Source: Purpureocillium takamizusanense (Eukaryota; Ascomycota; Sordariomycetes; Hypocreales; Ophiocordycipitaceae). Taken from it: a stretch of DNA of 64,000 nucleotides. Position numbers and translations under genes: made by a program. The first letter of the stretch is position 1. Every line of letters begins with the position of its first letter. Shown piece after piece: positions 36,101-49,998 of this stretch. The notes under the pieces were generated by a model. That model had not been told where the DNA came from. It searched no databases and saw only the letters and a program-made list of their open reading frames with translations. The stretch spans positions 1,178,001-1,242,000 of the forward strand of contig NC_063075.1 in assembly GCF_022605165.1 (NCBI RefSeq). Reading direction: 5' to 3'.

Positions 36101-38441
36101 GAGAACTTTCTCTGTTGCATGATACCCCATCTATTTGCATGCTTGTTTAATATCCGGCACGTCTTTCCGGCGGCCTTCCTCTCCTTTGTTACACGCCCGG
36201 CTGGACCGTCGGAGCTGGACCGCACCTCTGCAGTCATTCAGCGACGGCGTTTCGATGCGACTCTGCGCAAGCGATGCGATGTGAGTCTTCGAAATAGGAC
36301 ATGCTGGGCCTCGGATATCACATTACCATTCTCCGCTGGCGGCTGGTCACCGCACATACGGCACGAAGTTACCTGACACATGGAGCAAATGTGTAACGAC
36401 CCTGTAACGAACTCTTTTCAGCTTACCCAACGATGTATGACTTGAAGAAGACGCATTTATTGATTAACGGTGGCATCATATCTGGAGACACGGGACACGC
36501 CCTCTTGGCAGAGGCAACGAAATCGGAAAGCGACCTGTCATTTTTTTCTCACGCAGCAGAGGAGGATCATGTTTCACGCCTTATGGGAAACGAAAGATGA
36601 GCATGACTTTTGCGGCTTTAGATGAACGCGCATAGGGAGGTCTGTTAAGCGGGACGCTGACCAGCATTGCCTTGCCAGTAGAAGTGGGGAGGTTTGGATT
36701 CAAAGAGAGGCACAAACTTAGTTGCGTTGTTGGTTGGCAATATATCAAGGCATTCTAGTCCCCATCGACGATCGTCACTGGAAAACATAGCTATTGTGCA
36801 CGATTGTATTGTGTCAAGACATTTGGCCTGAGCTTGTTGTACAATTGGTGCGTTGCAAAGGGCCTTGGACACTAGCATCGAGACTACAATACAGGCGTCG
36901 ACAGCGTCCCACTTGGTTGGCCCCTCCCCCACGACGATGCTACGTAGCCGAGGACGCCTCAACCAGCTTGTCAGTAGTAGTTGACAAGTTCTTAGCGAAT
37001 AATACCATGCCGCGTTTGTCTTCGACAGCTTCGTCGCTGGTGGCGCGTGAAGCGATAACCGCGGGTGGTAGGGTTCGAAATCAAGGAGGTCGCCGTCGCC
37101 GAGTCACAACCTTCTCCCCCCCTGCGCGAATGACGTCGTTGTCGCGCTGGGACTGGGGGGCGCCTCCGGCCCGTCGCGCGGATTTGTGGGCGGCGGTCTC
37201 GGACTCCCCGCTCTCGCGTTTCGCAGCTAACGAGCTGTTTGCTGACGCGCTGGCGGTTTCGCGGCCGCGAGGGGAGGGGGGCCCATCCGAGGGCGAGCCG
37301 TGAAGACTGAGGCGATGGTGGTGGGCGATGTCGTAGTGGCCGGGGTCGAGGAAGCACTCTGCTTTTGCTTTGCTTTGCTGGCGTGCGTGCTGATCCAGAG
37401 CAGTGGTGTGCTCAGGGCAGATTGTCCGCGAGCAGTGCGCTGGCTGGCTGGGAGGAGGACCAGAGGGTGGAGACTCGAGAGCCTTTGGACTCACGCCGTC
37501 ACAGGCCGCGCACCAGCCCAGCCTCCATCGCCCTTCCCCCGCAAAAGCCCACCAGCTCACTGAGATGGTACGATGTGGCGAACGTGGACCTTGATAGCGC
37601 TGGTTGAACGCGCTCCGGGGTGCCAGATAGGCAGTCAAACAAAGGCGGGCAAGCAACAACGACGATTCCGGGAAGGTGGAATCGAGTACAGGAAATTTCT
37701 GCAGAGCTATCCTGGCGTTCCATGCGCTTCGGCGGCATCGCCGGACCACCAGACTCGGATTATTCACAGCTTTCCTGATGGACTGCATCCGGGGGCTTTT
37801 GGTTCAGGATGTCAGGTCAGCGCAGTGCGGGCCCCGCTTTTCAACGGTGCTCATGCGCCACAGGCGTCCCCGGCAGGGCAGGTCGTTAGGTACGTATCAG
37901 TGGCAACGAGACCAACTGAGCATGAAGTCCTCAGTACAGCGTGTCTCACGCCCTGCGCCGCGTCCGGCGCTGTACCGGAAACAACCGTCTAGGTTCCCTT
38001 CTCCTGCCGCGCCGCAGGCCGCGCAGGCACGCACTCACGCGGGCACTGAACAGCACTTGTCACGGTGAACCGGCGGCTGATTCTGGAGCCTTCGGACAGG
38101 CATCGCCCCGCGCTATTGGCTGATGAATCATCCACCTCATGCGCCAACTCCCTGTTCACGCCTTGACGCAGGCGTAATCGGTCACCCAAGCCAACCGTGC
38201 CCGCCCCCCGTCACTGCGCCCCCTCCTCCTCTTCCCCCTCAGCCTTCCATCCCGTCGCCTGCCGCCTGTGTCATACATAAACGGCCTCCTCCCACTGTTC
38301 GCCAACAAAGCCCCCTCTTTCTCCTTCAAACCTCTTTCTCGCACCACATCCCCGACCACACTTCTCGGCCGCCTTGGGACATTTCCGCATCGCACAGCTC
38401 TCCGCATCATCTCTCGCAGCGATACCCGCGCCAACGTCGTC
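36101..38441. other. Intergenic, 2.3 kb, including the polyubiquitin promoter
   Basis: A 235-codon minus-strand frame at 37081-37788 is Arg/Ser/Pro-rich and not convincing. The right 400 bases contain likely promoter elements of the polyubiquitin gene, listed separately. Confidence 0.6.
38081..38281 (+). promoter_or_regulatory. Possible stress elements in the polyubiquitin promoter
   Basis: Bases 38081-38093 read TTCTGGAGCCTTC, a three-unit heat-shock element (TTCnnGAAnnTTC) with one mismatch. CCCCT stress-response cores occur at about 38220-38224 and 38235-38239, and a TATA-like ATACATAAA at 38273-38281, about 160 bases before the ATG. Heat and stress induction of polyubiquitin is established in yeast; use of these sites here is inference. 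Confidence 0.4.
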
Positions 38442-39488
<1,047 letters not shown>

Positions 39489-40109
39489 GTGCTACGAGGG
39501 TGTTGTCTTTGGGTTTTCATGACTTGCACTGGGAACACCAGCGCAGTGGCGTTTTTTTGATGGTCTTTCGGATCAGGAGTCGGGCATGACTGGCTTCGGC
39601 CGCATTGATATCAGGTTAGCATAGCTCGCGCGTACCCTTTCTGGGGCGTGCCAATACAGACTGTCCACAGTCAGAGTAATGAACGTGCGTTGTGCATGTG
39701 TGTGAGCCTCTCTTCGTAGCACGGATTGCTCGTGGATGTGCGGGTGATCCGCGATGCGTCACCGGGCGCTGATGGGGTGGGTCGTGCCAAGTATGTCCCA
39801 CCGGACCGAAAATATCCACCGTCGGCTGCCAAATGCCCCGCCGTTCACTTTGGCAGTCCCTCCACGCCTCCGTTGCTTCTTCCCTACATTGACGGCGCAC
39901 GAGGCAGCCATGCGAGCCCGACGTAGCCCTCCTACGAGACGCGGGGAGCTTTCTGGAAGAAAGTTTGCTTCTTCCCTGATCCTTGAGCGCTTCGTTTGCC
40001 ATTGGGCGTCTGCATCAGCGCGTCGCCACCCTGGTCCCAGAGGCAGACGGACACGTACTAGTGTTGCGACCGCGACGGCTCCCGGCATTGTCAGAGACGG
40101 CTCGAGGCG
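39489..40109. other. Intergenic, 0.6 kb
   Basis: Polyubiquitin 3' flank and BRAP2-type gene promoter. No other element was seen. Confidence 0.6.
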
Positions 40110-42274
40110 ATGCCTTCGTACTTTTATCACTTGAAGTTCGAGCTATACCCTACTCCAGACCCCACGGGTCGTCCGGCGGCGCTCGCGGAGCAGACCAGAG
40201 GCGTCTACCTGCCGAGCAACGAGGCGTCGGCCTTTGACGATTTCCCATCACACCCGCGGCCCGATCGACCGACTTCAAGAGTGATACCTCGATTCAACAA
40301 CTATAAAGTTGGCGACAGGCAGGCGTCAGCGGCTCCCCTGGCAGACGAGAGCGTACGGCGAACCTCGGCGCGCGGCGTCATAGACTGCGGAGACACGCGA
40401 GCGCCAGACCACGAGGACGGGCGGACGGTAGAGGTCGTGCCCGAGAGACAGTGGCTCGCACGGACGGAGAGCTACCCGCCGCCTCTGCCGACGGCAGCGA
40501 TAAAGCCGCAGACTGCGGTTCAGGATTGGCGGTTCGGCCGCGTCAGTCTCGAGTCCTTTGACCCCTTGTCGCCGGACGACATGGCTGAGGAGACGAGCAG
40601 GAGTAGTTCAGCAGCGGCACCAACTCTCGGCCCTTCGTTTGGAGGCGCCGGCACCGCGACCAAGGCGGAGTACGTGCCGCTCGAGGGTCGGTATACGGAG
40701 CTGGGATGGGGCGTCGTTCACTTCTACAGAGAGGGTGATGAGTCCCCAGAGCTGAATGCTCCAGAACAAAATATCTATGAGGCGGACGAGCCGGGGGGTG
40801 AGGACTCGTGCACGACGCTTTGCATCCCGGCCGTGCCGGCGTACATGACGCCGGGCGACTTCATGGGCTTCGTGGGAGACCGGTGGATGGGCGGCATTAG
40901 CCACTGCCGGATGGTTATGACATCGCGGATGAACCGCTACCTGGTACTGCTCAAGTTTCGAGACGGCAAGAGGGCGAAGCAGTGGAGGAAGGAATTCGAC
41001 GGCAAGGTGTTTAACTCGATGGAGGTGAGTGGCGGGTTGAGTCTCCTGTCATGACTTCAGCAGCTAATGCTCGGCAGCCGCAAGTCTGCCACGCGGTGTT
41101 TGTCAAGTCGATAACCTTTGAGACGCCGACACGACCACAACGGAGCGACAATGCTGAGGCTTCCACATCGTCGACCGTGTCCAACAGCCTAAAACCGTTC
41201 CCGCCCCCGACGCCGAATCTGATCGAGCTGCCGACGTGCCCAGTCTGTCTGGAGCGCATGGACGAGACCAACGGTCTCATGACCATTCCGTGTTCTCATG
41301 TCTTTCACTGTAGCTGCTTGCAGAACTGGAAAGGCGCCGGGTGTCCGGTGTGTCGCTTCACGAGCGCCTCATCAGAAGGGTCCGTGAGCGACCCAGACAA
41401 CCCATACTCCCAGCCATTTGGTTCATCGGCCTCGAACCTCTGCAGCGTCTGCGACTGCACTGACGATCTTTGGATCTGTCTCATATGCGGCTACGTCGGT
41501 TGCGGCCGCTACAAGGGCGGGCACGCAAAAGATCATTGGAAAGAGACGGCGCACTGCTTTGCCCTGGAGCTCGAGACGCAGCATGTGTGGGACTATGCTG
41601 GTGACATGTGGGTGCACAGGCTCATCCGCGATAAGGGCGACGGCAAAGTGGTGGAGCTGCCGGGGCGTGGGAATCCCAGGGGCCATCACGAAGAAGAAGA
41701 CGTGGTGCCGCGGGCCAAGTTGGAGAACATCGGGCTGGAGTACACCCATCTCATTACGAGCCAGCTGGAGTCCCAACGCGCGTACTACGAGGATCTGATC
41801 AGCAAGACGGTGGACAAGGCAGCCAAAGCATCGGCGATAGCGGAGAGCAGCGCGGCGCAGTCGTCCAAGACGATGGAGCGGCTGAGGGACCTCGAGGACA
41901 AGTATAAGACTCTCAGTGCGGAGACGATGCCGCAGCTGGAGCGCGACCTGGAGCGCGAGCGGAGCAAGGCGGCCAAGTCGGAGACCCTGGCGCGCAGCCT
42001 AGGCAAGTCGTTGCAGGAGGAGAAGCGGGTGAACGAGGGGCTGCTGAAGCGCATCGAGCATCTCGGGGCGGAGAGCGAGGCGGTGCGCAAGACGCTGGAG
42101 GAGCTCAAGACGGAGAATGCGGAGCTCAAGGAGATGAACCGGGACCTCAGCATGTTCATATCCGGGCAGGAGAAGCTCAAGGAGCTGGAGCAGGAGGGCC
42201 AGTTAGAGGAGGGAGAGGTCGCGGGCGGGAGCGCGAGCGTGCCGGAGAAGAAGGCAAGAAGGAGGAGGAAGTGA
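40110..42274 (+). CDS. BRAP2/Etp1-type RING and UBP-finger protein
   Basis: Cytosolic ubiquitin-related protein of 703 residues, the counterpart of human BRAP2 and yeast Etp1. Exons are 40110-41024 and 41078-42274, with a 53-nt phase-0 intron (GTGAGT...GCTAAT...CAG). Domain order: an N-terminal variable part, then a BRAP2/RRM-like domain (about 230-320, CIPAVPAYMTPGDFMGFVG) completed across the intron; a RING finger from C359 (CPVCLERM) to about 397 (CPVCR); a UBP zinc finger (about 427-490, CSVCDCTDDLWICLICG then GCGRYKGGHAKDH); and a coiled coil (about 536-680). That order is diagnostic. BRAP2-type proteins are E3 ligases, and the UBP finger of the family binds the free ubiquitin C-terminus. 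The substrates here are unknown. Confidence 0.94.
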
Positions 42275-43913
42275 TGGGACGGCTCGGCGGACCACAGCTC
42301 GGTTCGGTCCCCCCCCCCCAAACTTGAACTACTCCAGTTTGTGTCCCCCACGAGTGGAGGAAGTGGAGTTGAAAGTCGGCTAGAATAGTCAGTGGGGGAA
42401 GGGGGAGGCGCGTGTCATGCGAGTCCATCATCAGATGCAAGCGCCACTTTGCAATCTGACAGTTTTGAGTGAGCAAGCAATTGACATTTGTGGCGAACCT
42501 AGGGGCGAAGAAAGAATCCGAGGCTTGTTATCGTCGTCGTATCTCGGCCAGCCCGCTGGGTGCCATTGAAGCCGGGCCGCCGGGAGGGCCGCTATACATG
42601 CAGGTGAAAGCGGGACAAAGGGGGCAGGTACGGGGGGGAAAAAATTCTGTTGAGATGTGAGGTTGCGTTGGCGCGCCACGGCTTGCATGTGCGCGTGCGT
42701 GAAAGGCCGGCCGGTGGTGGTGGCGGCGGCGTCGGCGGCGGCGTCGTTCGGCGTCACAGGCCACCGAGATGTTCGGTCGGGCAAGACAGGCGGGACCAAA
42801 AAGCAGCAGCGGCGGCGGCGGCTGCGCACGTCCTCGGCTGGCCGCCATCCAGGATCCGGCCGGCCATGTGCTGATCTCGGTGAAGGGGGGGGGGGGGGAT
42901 AGTAGCAGTAGGACTAGTCGCGGCCGAAGCTTTGGGTCAAAAGGTGGGAGAGACGGCACGGCACGGCGCCTGGATGGATATCGGGCGGACTTTTTTTTTC
43001 TTTACTGCGGGCTCACTCAACTGGTCCTGGTCCTGGTGTTCCTGCTAGGACGGATGGAGGTTCCAAGGCCCGAAGCTGCCCCAGCGTGTGACGCCTCCAT
43101 AGGTAGACTGGCACCCGTGGATGTCGCCGGGCGCGGCCCAGCGGCCCCGCTGGTTCAGGTCACTTCGGGCCTACCTTACAGGCCAGACACCTGCTGTAAG
43201 GTGTAGGCTACCTGTTGCCTTAGGTACCTTATCAAATCCACTGGCACCTCGCGTCCCGGAGCTGAATGTTTAGGTCGTGCTTGGAGCGGGCAGCAACGGG
43301 TATCTGATGATGGCCCCACGGAACCTTGGAAGCTTTTCAATGGATGGTTAGGCTGAATTGAGCGAGGTCCATGCTGCCAACCAACCCCTCGCTCACCTCC
43401 CCTCACCTCACCTCACCCAGGACTCCGAATGACAGCCAGACTCGACCAACAGACAGGCTGGAGAAAAAGCGGCCCCTCCCTCCGCCCCTCCCCTCCCTTT
43501 CGGCCGGCCGCCCAACCACCATCCCTATCCGCACACAAAGGTAGGTAGCCAGCCAACCTACCTATCTTGGGACGAGCAACGTCGCCTCCTCGAGCCGCCA
43601 CAAGTAGCAGCCGCGCTCAGCTCCTCGACGCCCGCTCGCGGCCCCCCTCCCCCGCTCTCCTCTCCGAGACGTTGCCTATCTCACTGCCCTCCGGCGACGG
43701 ACAGGGTTACTTCGTCCTCGCAACACGCCACGCGTGCGTATCATATCGACATCGACATCCGGCGAGCACGAGAGCAGAGTGACGCAGATAGAGCGCAAAG
43801 GGCTGGCATGAGAGAGTAGCGTCTCTACTTACCACGTCCTCCGACGCCCCTCCTGCTCCCTCCTAACCACCAAACCCCTCCGCACCAGTCTGCCCGCCCG
43901 GGCGTGGCACGCC
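42275..43913. other. Intergenic, 1.6 kb
   Basis: Contains GGC/GTC-rich simple sequence near 42715-42750 and a run of 14 G near 42885. No gene was recognised. Confidence 0.6.
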
Positions 43914-46442
43914 ATGGCGCCCCAGGACGAGCGCCGACGCGGTGAACCGGCCGCCGGCGCCGGCGCGACCGCGGACGAGCAACAGCAGCAGCGGCGGCGG
44001 CGACAGGAAGACGAGGAGAGCGCGCACAAAAAGGAGCTGTACCCCATGGTCAACTGGAAGTACGACTTGTTTCTATACGTCATCGGCAACCTCGTCGATC
44101 TCTTCTTCCGCGAGGTCGTGCCGCGGGGGTCCTGGCGCGTTCCGCAGTCGGGCCCGGTGCTGTTTGTCGCCGCGCCGCACGCGAACCAGGTGAGCTAGAG
44201 CGCACATGTTTTACGCGTTACCGGCCATGGTCGTGTGACTTCGATTTCCCTCCCCCCCATCTTCCGTGTGTGGTGATGTTGCAAATGCTGATACGCTCTC
44301 TTTTCCGCTGCCGCACAGTTTGTCGACGCCCTCATCCTCCAGCGCACGTTACGCCACGAGGCCAACCGCCGCGTGTCGCTGCTCATTGCGCAAAAGTCGG
44401 TCCATGGCTTCATCGGCTGGGGGTCCCGGCAGGTTGGCTCCGTGCCCGTCGGTCGTGCCCAGGACTCGGCCAAGCCCGCGACGGGCAGGATCTACCTGCC
44501 AGACCCCATCAACGACCCGACCCTGATCCGCGGCGTGGGCACCAAATTCGGCGAGGGAGAAGGAGAGGTGCAGGGGATGCTCTTCCTCCCACCAGGCAAG
44601 AAGACTACGGGCGCGAGCGTCGACATTGCGCAGATCATTGGCCCCGAGGAGGTGCGCATCAAGCGCCCCTTCAAGGGCAGGCTCGCCTTGCAGCAGCTCA
44701 CCGGGCGCGACGACCTCGATGCCGAGGGACGCTTCACCAACACCAAGCTCAAGGGCCCGGCGCCGGGCTTCGAGGGCACGAAGTACAAGCTGGCGCCTCA
44801 CATCGACCAGACGAGCGTCTACGAGGCCGTCTTCGCGCGGCTGCGAAGCGGGGGCTGTGTGGGTATCTTTCCCGAGGGCGGCAGCCACGACCGCACTGAG
44901 CTGCTCCCACTCAAGGCGGGCGTGGCCATCATGGCGCTCGGGGCGCTGGCCGAGTCGCCCGGCTGCGGGCTCAAGATTGTGCCCGTGGGCATGAACTACT
45001 TCCACCCGCACAAGTTCCGGTCGCGGGCCGTGGTGGAGTTTGGGGCGCCGTTCGAGATCCCGCAGCACCTCGTGGACCTGTACCGCAACAACCAGCGGCG
45101 CGAGGCCATCGGCCAGGTGCTGGACACGGTATACCAGGCGCTCAGCTCGGTGACGGTGTCAGCGCCCGACTACGACACGCTCATGATGATCCAGGCGGCG
45201 CGCAGGCTGTACAACCCGACGGGCAAGAAGCTGCCGCTGCCGGTGGTGGTGGAGCTGAACCGGCGGCTGGCCATGGGGTACGAGCGATACAAGGACGATG
45301 AGCGCATCGCGCGGCTGTCGGGGGCGGTCAAGGAGTACAACTCGCAGCTGCGGTACCTCAACCTCAAGGACCACCAGGTGCAGTACGCGCGCATGTCGAT
45401 TCTCAAGGTGTTGGTGCTGTTTGTGTATCGGTCGGCCAAGCTGTTGGTGCTGTTCCTGTGCACGGTGCCGGGCCTGCTCATGTTCGCACCCGTCTTCGTG
45501 GCGACCAAGATCATCAGCCGGCAGAAGGCCAAGACGGCGCTGGCCGGGTCGACGGTCAAGATCCGGGGGCGCGACGTGATGGCGACGTGGAAGATTTTGG
45601 TGGCGCTGGGACTGGCGCCGACGCTGTATCATCTGTACTCGATCCTGGTGGTGCTCAAGGTGTGGCAGGACCGGGCATGGGGCTACGTGCCGGGCTGGGT
45701 GCCGCTGTGGCTCGTGTACCTGGGGGTGTGGCCCGTCTTCATCGGCATCGCGTTCGCGGCCCTGCGGTTCGGCGAGGTGGGCATGGACATCTTCAAGTCG
45801 CTGCGGCCGCTGGTGCTGTGCCTGCTGCCAACGTCGACTTTTAGCATCCACAAGCTGCGGACGCGGCGGGCGGAGCTAAGCGCGCAGGTGACGGACCTGA
45901 TCAACGAGCTGGGGCCCGAGATGTTCCCCGACTTCGACAAGACGCGGCTGGTGCCGGACGTGTCGAGGGCCGAGGGCGCGGGGGCCGAAGGGCGGCACAG
46001 ACGGCAAGACAGCGACCAGTCGAGCAGCGGCGCGGTGGAGTCTCCGCCGGCGCTGTCGCGGCGCAGCACGACGCAGTCGAGCCGGGCGCTGCCGCGAAAC
46101 GACTCGTTCAGCAACATTGGCAAGATTGGCATCTTTTCGACACGACCGCCGTCGCGGTCGCGCAGCCGGTCGCGGTCTAGTAGCGCCGGCGGCGGCTTCG
46201 GGTCCAGCGCGTTTCCCATCAGCGGCTTCACGACGCTCGACTCGGCCGAGGGCTTCAACGAGGCGAGCAGGAAGATTCGCGAGGCCATGAAGGACCGCAG
46301 GCGCAAGTCGGAGCAGGTGCGGATGCGGACCGGCGGCGGCGACGACGACGAGGAAGACGGCGGCGGAGAGGGAGAGGGGGACTACGGGCCGGATAGCGAG
46401 GTGGACGAGGAGTATGACGAGGCGCGGAAAAAGAACATTTGA
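43914..46442 (+). CDS. Glycerol-3-phosphate/DHAP acyltransferase, Sct1/Gpt2 type
   Basis: ER membrane enzyme that puts the first acyl chain on glycerol-3-phosphate (and dihydroxyacetone phosphate), the entry step of phospholipid and triacylglycerol synthesis. It has 799 residues; exons are 43914-44189 and 44319-46442, with a 129-nt phase-0 intron that cuts the first acyltransferase motif, APHANQ|FVDALIL. Motif FPEGGSHDRTELLPLK lies near 275-290. Hydrophobic segments lie at about 452-486 (LVLFVYRSAKLLVLF), 517-540 and 547-575. The C-terminal 150 residues are Ser/Arg-rich then Asp/Glu-rich, like the phosphoregulated tails of yeast Sct1 and Gpt2. Motif I has HANQFVD rather than NHX4D, which I recall as normal for this fungal branch. 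I cannot tell whether it is the Sct1 or the Gpt2 orthologue. Confidence 0.94.
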
Positions 46443-48429
46443 GGTGACTACTACTGTCACACAGGAACAAAGCCCACGAAAGAAAGGGAGGAGAGGGAAG
46501 GGACGGGACGGGACGGGAAGAGAGAGAGGGAGAGGGATGGTGATTTGGGTTTTATTCGTCTTTCACTTGGGTCTCTGTTGTGCTATATGTGATGCTTGCA
46601 TGTACTGTAGGGTCTCTACGACGACGAACGAAAGCAGCGAGTTTCCTGTTGACATGTGATTGAGGAGGTTTCCGTGGTGGGTTGCGCCGTGCCGGTGGTG
46701 TGGTGTCTGGTGGGTGGCTGACAAGGCGGTCGGTCACTGTGTGTGTTATTCATGAAGCAAGCGTCTCGAGTCGACACTCTGTGTATTGGCTCGTTTCATA
46801 CAGGCTACCAGAATATCTTGCGCTTGAGTAGTGAGTGCCGCCGAGCGGCTGTTGTTGGCTATCTGTTCCACCAAGTATCTGCCTACGTTGGCACCTCGAA
46901 CATGCCTTACGTACGAAGTACTTGGGTTCGGTATGTAAGGCCACTTAGGAAGATGACAACTTTGGCGCCGCCGCCCTGTCTATGTGTGAGTAGGCGAGCA
47001 AGGACGATTTTACTTACGTACTGACCTATTTGCCACGAAGGAAAGCTGACATATAGGCACAAAGTATGAGTATGTGCGTACGTCCTCTTGTTCGTAGGAT
47101 GCAAAGCAAGTACTTCGTACGGACATGGATGGTCCTGTGGGGAACTCGCACGAGATGCACGGCCGATATGACACCACCGCAGGCAGGCAGCACTGCCTGT
47201 CGATTCCCGCCCAATGAGCGCCCCGCCGTTGGCGAACCGACGGTCAGCGTTCCGGCGGGGCGAAAAGGACGGGGGTGGGCGGAGGTTCGGATTTGCGCCT
47301 GCCGCCCTGTGAAGCTCAAACTTTTGGGGGGGGGCTCGAGCGCTACTACTAGGTACTAAGTTAAATGACACAACTCGTCATGATAAGGCAATGACCAAGT
47401 TTACTACATGCTTAGACCGGAGTAAGCAGGTCCATACATACATACATACATACATACATACATAGGTATCGCTCCTGACAGTCACTGATGGCCAGCCAGC
47501 GCCCGGGGCAGCATCAGGCACGCGGGGGGTGCGTTGCAGTGATCCAGGAAGGTGGGGCGCGTACTGCTATGTAGTACTAGTAGTGGAGGAGGGAGGCTCT
47601 GAGGGCGATCTGATAATTCCTGGGGTGTGCGTGCGTGCAGATGGTGAGCTCGGAGTTACGCGGCGTTTTGCGGGCAGAACACGCTGTGCCGGGTCGTCGG
47701 CAGCGGGGGAAGGGCGGTGGTGGACGACGACGTGTGCGCTGACGTCGGCCTCTACGACTGGCTTATAAATGAGTCGGTCGATGGGCATTGTAAAACAGTT
47801 TTTTTTATTTGGGTTGCACTGCTGTCCTCATTACTTGTTACCTTGACTTGTTGATAGGGGAGCCAAGCCCTCCTCGCTCCTTTCAGTGCGTGATCAGTTC
47901 ACCTATAAAGTACGAAGTACAGTATACGAAGTACGTACATGCTTTATTGCAAGGCGACGACCGACGACGAATGGGCTTTGCGTTTGCCGGCGCGCAAACA
48001 CACCACCGCCAAAAATCCGAGTCAGCCATTTCCGGGCCAGTCTGCCTGAAACGGAGCGCTTGTCCTGTCTGTCCCGTCGCAACGGCCGCAACAACCCACC
48101 TACCTCCCCCCCCCCGCGGAGGTCAAAATCCTACCCCAACATTTCGGATCTGATAACGGGGCTCAGCTTCGGATCCCTTCCCGGCCTCTCTCTCTGGCGG
48201 CAGCAAATTAGTTAGCGGCCTGCAAAATTATTTTCTCCCGCAGCACACACCACGCGCGTGCCCCAGCCCGCCGAGTGGGTTTCGTGGGCTAGCAGTACTT
48301 GAGAGGATCCTGACGACTAACCCATCAGTCATCGACGGGTTGACCCCCCCCTTTTTTTTTCTTCCCCTTCTCGGTCTGTGCCGTATATAGTGCAAGGGCT
48401 CGCGCCGAATCGGCCTCCATCACCGGGCC
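46443..48429. other. Intergenic, 2.0 kb, with GTAC palindromes
   Basis: Holds a GGGAC repeat near 46500-46517, a (CATA)8 tract at 47433-47464, and GTAC palindromes at 46911-46921, 47110-47120 and 47910-47920, with TACGAAGTACGTAC following to 47938. No coding frame was recognised. Confidence 0.6.
47433..47464. repeat. (CATA)8 microsatellite
   Basis: Eight perfect CATA units between the acyltransferase and Apd1-type genes. Confidence 0.9.
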
Positions 48430-49998
48430 ATGTCGCCCCCTTCGGCCGCCAACGTCGCCCCCCCGCCCTCTTCCTCCTCCTCCTTGCTCCCACGCCCAGG
48501 CGCAGCAGCAGCAGCAGCAGCTCCGCCGCGCATGCCAGTCAAGCAAAAGATGGCCGTCTCGCTCAAGTCTCTCATGTCGTCGGTGCTGGGCCGGGGCTCC
48601 GGGTCCGGCTCCGGGTCCGGCCCCCCCGGGGTCACGGAGCTGTTCGCCAAGACGGACCCGGCGCGCGACGGCGACGAGTGCCTGCACGACTGCGACAGCT
48701 GCACCGTGCGCTACCCGCGCGGCTTCAAGATCGATGAGGACGACCTCATGTACGGCCACGTCAAGGGCTGGAGCACCCACCTGCTCGTCGGCACCGGCAA
48801 GACCGACTGGGTGCGCGACGTGGCCGACGAGAAGGGTAGCGTCATGGAGGCTATAAACAAGGCGGATGCGCCCACCAACGGGGTGAGTTTTTTTCCTCCT
48901 CCTTCTTTCCGCTTTTCGTCATGGTGTTGTTGTCATTGCTGCTGCTGCTGCTGCTGCTTTCTGGTTGGAGTGGGACGGGGGGCAGAGTCGGGAAAAATTG
49001 TGTGAGTGAGCATCATCATCATCATCATCATGGTGGTGATGGCTCACATAGCCTCATTCTCAACCCTCACCTCACCTCACCTCACCTTCAACTCACCTTC
49101 AACTCACACTCACACACATCACAACTCACTCACCTCAAAAACACCCCCCATGTGTAGCCACCTCGCTGACCTTCTCCTCCCGCAGCGACTCATGCTCTCC
49201 GCCTCCAACATGCCCACCCCCCACGACACCAGCGACTACTCGGAGCCCACCACCGTCCTCCTCCTACCCGCCTTCACCCTCGTCGACAGCGTCCACCCCC
49301 GCAACGTCCCCACCCTCATCGCCGAGCTCATCAGCCGCGCGCCCACAAACACCTCGCCCCTGGGCAACACGACGCCGCTGCCGCGCTCCATACCCAGCCC
49401 GCAGCATCCCTCCTCCTCCTCCTCCCCCTCCGTCATCCCCGACCTACTCACCCGCCCCTGCCCCCACAGCGCCGTCATCCTCATGTGCAGCCAGAAGACG
49501 CGCGACGCCCGCTGCGGCCAGAGTGCCCCGCTGCTGCGCAAGGAGCTCGAGCGCCACCTCCGGCCCCTCGGCCTGTACCGCGACCTGCACGACGAGCGGC
49601 CCGGTGGCGTCGGCATCTACTTCATCAGCCACGTCGGCGGCCACAAGTACTCGGCCAACGTCATGGTGTACCGCCGGCCCAACGCCTTTGGCCAGGACGA
49701 GGAGGAGGAGGATGAGCAGAATTCCGCCTCGGATGCCCACCATCCCAACGGAACCGCCAACGGCAACGGCAACGGCGTGGCGAACGGCAACAGCAGCAGC
49801 GCCAACGGCAAGCCCGGCGACGGCGACAGTGACACTAGCGCCGGCCTTGGCGCCGGGCAGTGCATCTGGCTCGCCCGCGTCAAGCCCGAGGACTGCGAGA
49901 ACTTGGTCCGCTATACGGTCCTCAAGGGCAAGGTGGTCAAGCCCGAGACCCAGCTGAGAGGCGGCTTCGACCGCGTCAAGGGCCTGACGAGCTGGTAG
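48430..49998 (+). CDS. Apd1-type bis-histidinyl [2Fe-2S] ferredoxin-like protein
   Basis: Sucrase/ferredoxin-like (thioredoxin-fold) protein of 421 residues. Exons are 48430-48882 and 49186-49998; the 303-nt phase-0 intron joins TNG to RLMLSASNMPTP. Cysteines C84, C88 and C91 (ECLHDCDSC) lie in the N-terminal half. The C-terminal half carries CSQKTRDARCG (C252, C261) and ISHVGGHKYSANV (H300, H304), the two Cys and two His that bind a non-Rieske [2Fe-2S] cluster in yeast Apd1 and Aim32. A Gly/Asn/Ser-rich insert lies at about 325-365. Apd1 is cytosolic and tied to redox-agent sensitivity; Aim32 is mitochondrial. I see no clear presequence, so the Apd1 type is more likely. The electron partner is unknown. 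Confidence 0.9.
48937..49088. repeat. Simple repeats inside the Apd1-type gene intron
   Basis: Three tracts share the intron: (CTG)n at 48937-48957, (CAT)7 at about 49011-49031 and CACCT units at about 49064-49088. They explain the intron's unusual 303-nt length. Confidence 0.85.

Noticed and set aside
37081..37788. 235-codon minus-strand frame
   Set aside because: Arg/Ser/Pro-rich, no family resemblance, and plus-strand frames of equal quality overlap it.
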